Shown here: positions 49,028 through 53,133 of the stretch, piece after piece
Layout of the letters: each line of letters starts with the position of its first letter
How positions within the stretch are numbered: position 1 is the first letter of the stretch
Origin: Pseudomonadota bacterium
GTDB lineage: Bacteria; Pseudomonadota; Alphaproteobacteria; Rhizobiales; Devosiaceae
DNA: 53,133 bases
Direction: 5' to 3'
Assembly (NCBI GenBank): GCA_023415605.1
Contig: JAEZKB010000200.1
Coordinates: 1-53,133, forward strand
Program-made: the position numbers and the translations under genes
The notes under the pieces: generated by a model
Seen by the model: only the letters and a program-made list of their open reading frames with translations
Databases searched by the model: none
What the model was told of the DNA's origin: nothing

Positions 49028-50221
49028 ATGAAGCAAACTGCGCAACCGCGGCTGCCGATGGCGGTGCTGCTGTCGGCGAGCCTCTGTGCCATCGGCGTCA
49101 GCCTGGCCTCGACGACGCCCTATGATGCGGTCGTCGCCATCGATCATTTGGGCATCAGCCACGCCCACTATGCGCTGATACTAACCGTCGCCTCGATCGT
49201 CGGGCTCATTGCCTCCGTCGCGCTAGGCTGGCTTTCCGATCACATCGGCGACCGGCGCCTCTTGGTGCTCGCCACCGCGCTCATCGGCACGGCCGGCTTC
49301 GCTATCATCTATTTGGCGCGCAGCCCCTTCGCCTTCGCGATCGTCTGGTGCCTCATCCTGCCCTTCGGCAATGCGGCCTTCAGCCAGACCTTCGCCTACG
49401 CGCGTGTCTATTACGACCAGCATCAGCAGGGCGACGCCGAGTTCCGCATCACCGTGCTGCGCTCGATCTATGCCGCCTCTTGGGTCATCGTGCCGCCACT
49501 GGCCGGCTGGATCGCGGCCATCTACCAGGTTTTCGACATCTATCTCCTGGCTGCGGCCGCCTATCTGGTCTGCGGCGCCATTTCGCTCTTCATGCTCTCC
49601 GACCCGGCGACACGGCTTGTCCCCAAGCCGCCGGCGCCAAAGGAACAGGGCACCGCCTATGTCGCCCTGCCCATGCTCATCGGCATCGGCGGCGTGCTGC
49701 TGATCAATGTCTCGATCCGATTGAGTGGCACCGCCACGCCGCTCGCCATGGTCAGCGATTTCGGCGGCAATATTGGAGATGTCGGCATTTCAAACGGCAT
49801 CCGCGCCGCGCTGGAGATTCCCCTGATGCTCGGCTGGGGCCTGCTCGGCCGCCGCTTCCGCAAGCACACGCTGATTGCCGCTGGCGCGCTGATCTACGCC
49901 GCTTATGTGCTGCTGCTGTCACAGGCGCAGACGGTCGCCGATGTCTACTGGCTGCAGGTGCCCGCCGCCGTCGCCATCGCGGTACTGATGGCCGTCCCGA
50001 TCAGCTACCTCCAGGAGGCCATCCGCGGCCGCGTGGGGCTTTCGACATCGCTGCTGGACGTGACGCTGGTCATCGCCGGCCTGCTGTCGGCCGGACTGTT
50101 CGGCTTGTTCGCCAGCCCTGGCGATTACACAGCCCTGTTCTGGATTTCCGGCGGGCTGGCGGGGCTCGGCGCGCTGACGCTGGTGCTGGCGCATGGAGTG
50201 GTCGAGAGAAGGGTGGCATAG
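49028..50221 (+). CDS. MFS transporter, SetA-like sugar efflux/uptake
   Basis: 397 residues from the ATG at MKQTAQPRLP, with GAGAGGA upstream. Twelve hydrophobic helices are visible. The loop after helix 2 carries LGWLSDHIGDRRLL, the MFS motif G-x-L-(S/A)-D-x-x-G-R-R. FAYARVYYDQHQQG between helices 4 and 5 and AVPISYLQEAIRGRVGLSTS near the end fit the sugar-efflux (SetA) group. It is convergent with the sugar-acid genes and probably moves their substrate or a related sugar. The direction of transport is not decided by sequence. Confidence 0.85.
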   Translation: MKQTAQPRLPMAVLLSASLCAIGVSLASTTPYDAVVAIDHLGISHAHYALILTVASIVGLIASVALGWLSDHIGDRRLLVLATALIGTAGFAIIYLARSPFAFAIVWCLILPFGNAAFSQTFAYARVYYDQHQQGDAEFRITVLRSIYAASWVIVPPLAGWIAAIYQVFDIYLLAAAAYLVCGAISLFMLSDPATRLVPKPPAPKEQGTAYVALPMLIGIGGVLLINVSIRLSGTATPLAMVSDFGGNIGDVGISNGIRAALEIPLMLGWGLLGRRFRKHTLIAAGALIYAAYVLLLSQAQTVADVYWLQVPAAVAIAVLMAVPISYLQEAIRGRVGLSTSLLDVTLVIAGLLSAGLFGLFASPGDYTALFWISGGLAGLGALTLVLAHGVVERRVA

Positions 50222-50304
50222 CGCCCCCTCCACCGGCTTGGCCGGTTCCCCTCTTGGTTCTCAACTGCGAACCCGGGGGAGGGCCACTAAGCGCAGCTTG
50301 ATGG

Positions 50305-51219
50305 CTAGTTCAGTCGTGTGAAGGGCTTCGCCACGGGCACCACTTGTGCCAGCAAGTCCTCGATCTCCCGCGCCGTAACCGGATCGATAGCCGTCGTCGG
50401 ACTGCGGACGAAGGCGGTCTTGATCACGCCCTGCCGCATCAGGAGCTGCTTGTGCATGGCATAAAAGATGTCGCCGCCCTGGTTGCCCAGTCGGTTGATC
50501 GCCATGATGGTACGGTCGAAATGCTCGCGCGCTTTCTTCTCGTCGCCGGCGCGGAAGGCGTTCCAAACCGCCACGAAGTCGGCCGGCTGGCTGCAGAACG
50601 GCATGGTTCCGAGGGCGCCGCGCCGCATCTCCTCGATGAAATAGCTGCCACCCGCGCCGCCGAAGATCGTCAGCCGGTCGCCCGCCACCGCCGACATCGC
50701 CGCCACCTTGCCGGTCACCGGCAGGGTTTCGACCTTGATGTAGGTGACGTTCTTGCACGCGTCGGCAATCCGCAACGCCAGGCCAGGCGGCACCGGCCCC
50801 TGCGGCACGTCCTGCATGAAGATCGGGATACTCACCGCTCTGTCGATGGCCACATAGTAGTCGAAGATTTCGTCAGCGCTGGCCGGGAAGAACGATGGCG
50901 GGATCACCATCAGTGCATCGGCGCCGGCCGTCTCCGCCATCCGCGAATAGTGCAAGGCGAGATCGGTGCCCGCCGCGCCGGTGTTGATCACCACCGGGAC
51001 GCGCTTGTTCACCGCCTTGATCACGCAGGCGGTGACCTGCGCGCGCTCCGCCTCGTTGAACTTGAACACTTCGCTACCCAGTGCCACGCCAAGGCCATGC
51101 ACGCCCGCACGGATGTTGAACTCGACAAGGTTTTCCAGGCTCTCTTCATCGATGCGGCCCGCGTCGTCGAACGGAGTGATCAGAATGGGCACGACGCCGT
51201 GCAGCAGGGGGAGTGTCAT
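50305..51219 (-). CDS. Dihydrodipicolinate synthase family aldolase
   Basis: 304 residues of the DapA/NanA TIM-barrel family. The Schiff-base Lys is in VTYIKVETLP. The loop normally G-T-T-G-E is GVALGSEVFKF. In the strand that normally carries the catalytic Tyr (L-Y-N-V-P) this protein has IFMQDVPQG, so the Tyr is absent. It probably splits or forms a 2-keto-3-deoxy sugar acid, the next step after the dehydratase in the same unit. The start is the ATG at MTLPLLHG; a TTG precedes it directly. Confidence 0.85.
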   Translation of the reverse strand: MTLPLLHGVVPILITPFDDAGRIDEESLENLVEFNIRAGVHGLGVALGSEVFKFNEAERAQVTACVIKAVNKRVPVVINTGAAGTDLALHYSRMAETAGADALMVIPPSFFPASADEIFDYYVAIDRAVSIPIFMQDVPQGPVPPGLALRIADACKNVTYIKVETLPVTGKVAAMSAVAGDRLTIFGGAGGSYFIEEMRRGALGTMPFCSQPADFVAVWNAFRAGDEKKAREHFDRTIMAINRLGNQGGDIFYAMHKQLLMRQGVIKTAFVRSPTTAIDPVTAREIEDLLAQVVPVAKPFTRLN

Positions 51220-51246
51220 CAAGTCTCTCTGTTGAGTGGGGCGCCG

Positions 51247-51555
51247 TCAGTCGGCGTGGAACATCTCTTCGACCGGCTCCTGCACGGGCGAAAAGTCCGG
51301 GTTGGTTTCCATGTAAGGCGCCATCATTTCCCACCATTTCCAGACGATGGGGTCGATGGCGCCATTGGGGTCGGCGGGCGTGTCGCGCTCCTGGTAAGCG
51401 AACAGCGTCAGCCCGTGCCGGTAGATCGAGAAGTTGCGCACGCCGTCGCGCTTCATCAGCGCCAGCATTTCGGGCCAGATCTCATCATGCTTCTGCTTGT
51501 AGATGGCCTCGTTGCCGGGCTTGAGCTTCATCACCCACGCGACACGCGTCGTCAT
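51247..51555 (-). CDS. L-rhamnose mutarotase-like protein (RhaM family)
   Basis: 102 residues, the usual length, with GGAG six bases before the ATG. It starts RVAWVMKLKPGNEAIYKQKH, then the helix EIWPEMLALMKRDGV, and FSIYRHGLTLFAYQER, matching the L-rhamnose/L-fucose mutarotase family. WKWWEMMAPYMETNPDFSPV near the end is also typical. It interconverts sugar anomers. It lies 13 bases after the IclR gene and 27 before the aldolase gene, so this is one operon. Confidence 0.9.
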   Translation of the reverse strand: MTTRVAWVMKLKPGNEAIYKQKHDEIWPEMLALMKRDGVRNFSIYRHGLTLFAYQERDTPADPNGAIDPIVWKWWEMMAPYMETNPDFSPVQEPVEEMFHAD

Positions 51556-51568
51556 TGTCGTCTCCGGT

Positions 51569-52345
51569 TCAGGCGCGTTCAAGCGCCGCAGCGCTCAGTG
51601 GATAGTCGCCGCGATAGCCGAGCCGCCGGCTCACATGGCCGCAGGCTTCGTTGAGCATGTCGACCAGCGGCTGCACGTGCGGCCCGGGCGCCTTAACCGA
51701 TGTGCCGGTGATGCTGATTGCACCGGCGGGACGACCGGTAGCGTCGAGGATCGGTACGGCGACGCAATAAACGCCCATCACCACTTCCTGGTCATCGATC
51801 GAGTAGCCGCGCTCGCGGATGCGAGCGAGTTCGGCGTCGAGCACCTTGGGGTCGGTGATTGTCTTTGGCGTCAGCGCCGGCATCGGCTGTGCCAGCACCC
51901 GCTGCCGCTCGGTCTCGGGCAGAAAGGCCAGCATCGCCTTGCCGGCGCCGCCGCAATAGATCGAGCCGCGCGAGCCGATCCTCAAATCGAGCTGCATGCC
52001 CTCGCTGCCGCGCACCTTGTCGATGCAGACGCCATAGTGGCCCGAAAGCATGTTAATGTTGACCGTCTCGCGCGTCTTCTCAGCCATATGCTCGGCGAAC
52101 GGCCGCGCCAACGCTGGTAATGCGATGCGTTCGAGCTGGACGCCGGTGATTTCCATCAGCCGGAAGCTGAGCTCCCACTCGCCGCCCGGAGTCCGTTCGG
52201 CCACTCCCTCCTCTTCGAGGTCGAGCAACAGCCGGTGCACGCTGCCGAGCGGCAGGTCGAGTTGCTGGGCGACCGCACGCACCCCCAGCGGGCCCCTGCG
52301 GGCCAGGAGGTCCATCGCCTGTATGGCACGGGTGATGGCGGACAT
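51569..52345 (-). CDS. IclR family transcriptional regulator
   Basis: 258 residues. The N-terminal winged helix (about 1-65) has LGVRAVAQQLDLPLGSVHRL and LLLDLEEEGVAER. The C-terminal effector domain (about 80-250) has IYCGGAGKAMLAFLP and RERGYSIDDQEVVMGVYCVA, the typical IclR effector pocket. It probably senses a sugar acid or its product and controls the operon it sits in. It lies 18 bases after the dehydratase gene. Confidence 0.93.
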   Translation of the reverse strand: MSAITRAIQAMDLLARRGPLGVRAVAQQLDLPLGSVHRLLLDLEEEGVAERTPGGEWELSFRLMEITGVQLERIALPALARPFAEHMAEKTRETVNINMLSGHYGVCIDKVRGSEGMQLDLRIGSRGSIYCGGAGKAMLAFLPETERQRVLAQPMPALTPKTITDPKVLDAELARIRERGYSIDDQEVVMGVYCVAVPILDATGRPAGAISITGTSVKAPGPHVQPLVDMLNEACGHVSRRLGYRGDYPLSAAALERA

Positions 52346-52363
52346 CGCGGGTCGCCCTGTCTC

Positions 52364-53133
52364 TTACCAGTGTGTTTTCTTGGTGGTGGAGAGCGGCTCG
52401 GTGAGATTGTCGTTGATGTAGTCCCACTCGATTTCGTAGCCCATGCCCGGCCCCTGCGGCAGGTGCACGTAGCCGTCCGCATCGATCTTGTCGCAGATAT
52501 TCTTGAGGTACGGGTGCGGCTTGTCGTAGTCGACACCGGGTGCCAGCAGACCCTTCTCATAATACTCGGACGTGTCCTCGGAGGTCGCGCCGCAGACCTG
52601 CAGGTTGCCCCAGCCGGCCATATGCATCTCGCAGCGCAGCCCATAGGCCTCGGCAACGATCGCTGTCTTGCGCGCCCCGGTGATGCCGCCGCGGACCACG
52701 TCGATGCGGCTCATGTCGCCGGCGCCGCGCAGGATCCATTCGGCGCGGCTGAAAACGCCACCAGCAACGATCTCGGGCGATAGGATCGGGATCGACAGCT
52801 CCTTGGACAGGCGCACATAGCTCTCGACCCGGTATTCCGGCATCGGGTGCTCGTACCAGTAGTAGTTGGCCTTTTCGAGTTCGCGGCCCACCTGAATCGC
52901 CTCTTCGAGCGACATGTAGGTGCCCCAGGGGTCATACATCAGCACGTAGTCGGGCCCCACGGCCTCGCGCACCAGGTGGATGGTCTCGATATCCGCTTTG
53001 ATGTTGGACGGACGGCCCGGCGTCGGCGTGCCGGTCTCGGGATTCCAGAAATAGTGCGGATGGATTTTGTAGGCGATGTAGCCCTCATTTTTACACTGCA
53101 GGGCGTGCTCCGCATAAACGTGCGGTTTGCCGA
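52364..53133 (-). CDS. Enolase-superfamily (mandelate racemase/muconate lactonising) sugar-acid dehydratase, N-terminus cut by window
   Basis: About 256 residues, open from the window edge to the stop. CKNEGYIAYKIHPHYF carries the catalytic-type Lys. The metal ligands are Asp in LMYDPWG, Glu in YWYEHPMPE and Glu in ILSPEIVAGG. SRIDVVRGGITGA and CEMHMAGWG supply the later Asp and His of the active site. The family removes water from sugar acids such as rhamnonate, fuconate or galactarate. The mutarotase next door suggests a deoxy-sugar acid (rhamnose or fucose type), but the true substrate cannot be read from sequence. Confidence 0.87.
   Translation of the reverse strand, partial: GKPHVYAEHALQCKNEGYIAYKIHPHYFWNPETGTPTPGRPSNIKADIETIHLVREAVGPDYVLMYDPWGTYMSLEEAIQVGRELEKANYYWYEHPMPEYRVESYVRLSKELSIPILSPEIVAGGVFSRAEWILRGAGDMSRIDVVRGGITGARKTAIVAEAYGLRCEMHMAGWGNLQVCGATSEDTSEYYEKGLLAPGVDYDKPHPYLKNICDKIDADGYVHLPQGPGMGYEIEWDYINDNLTEPLSTTKKTHW

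Noticed and set aside
50344..51654. 436-codon plus-strand frame opposite the aldolase and mutarotase genes
   Set aside because: It is His/Arg-rich and antisense to two well-recognised genes.

Overview
The window looks like an alphaproteobacterial chromosome, most likely Hyphomicrobiales and possibly Devosia-like. Supporting signs are the high GC content, two SDR oxidoreductases, a DUF6894-type protein, Crp/Fnr regulators without an FNR cysteine cluster, TTAACCAT-type (CtrA-like) motifs, and a dispersed intergenic repeat of the kind that fills alphaproteobacterial genomes. The genus is inference only. I see no complete tRNA or rRNA gene, no CRISPR array and no transposase.

Region 1 (1-9.2 kb) holds small regulators and secreted proteins. 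There are two receiver-domain proteins (one cut by the window edge, one with an apparent N-terminal frameshift), two stand-alone LuxR-type helix-turn-helix proteins, a Crp/Fnr regulator at the end of a tightly packed three-gene minus-strand unit, a GNAT acetyltransferase, a zinc-ribbon protein and several signal-peptide proteins. Region 2 (9.7-12.6 kb) has a DsbA/HCCA-type thioredoxin-fold protein, a frameshifted MFS transporter, and a small secreted protein homologous to one at 7.4 kb.

Region 3 (12.8-23.0 kb) is the most striking. It is a complete-looking type I secretion locus: a periplasmic adaptor, an ABC permease/ATPase and a divergent TolC-like outer-membrane protein, next to an 1827-residue substrate. 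The substrate joins a Calx-beta domain, a PQQ-type glucose/sorbosone dehydrogenase domain, eleven 100-residue cadherin-like/Ig-like repeats and a duplicated C-terminal unit. It looks like an enzyme carried on a long exported stalk. Region 4 (23-26 kb) holds an aldehyde dehydrogenase remnant and a compact operon of a trypsin-like protease, a peptidoglycan-binding-domain protein and a membrane-anchored protein with a frameshift. Region 5 (26.3-30.6 kb) has a classical autotransporter followed by a PAS/LuxR regulator, separated and flanked by copies of the dispersed repeat.

Region 6 (30.7-37.8 kb) has a LysR 3' remnant, an SDR, a gene-poor stretch with a 17-base match to a tRNA-Ser 3' end, an N-terminally truncated UvrA-like ATPase, an AraC regulator divergent from its probable SDR target, and a manganese catalase. 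Region 7 (38-48.6 kb) is a run of small, mostly unknown genes with a stress flavour: two hemolysin III/TrhA-like membrane proteins, an EF-hand secreted protein, a second Crp regulator, a split transglutaminase, a cold-shock protein, and two proteins sharing an unnamed domain. Region 8 (49-53.1 kb) is a sugar-acid catabolic locus: an MFS transporter convergent with a four-gene unit encoding an enolase-superfamily dehydratase (cut by the window end), an IclR regulator, an L-rhamnose mutarotase-like protein and a DapA-like aldolase.

At least seven genes show single-base frameshifts, several next to short homopolymers. This is either real gene decay or residual assembly error, and it should be settled before any of these genes is called a pseudogene.
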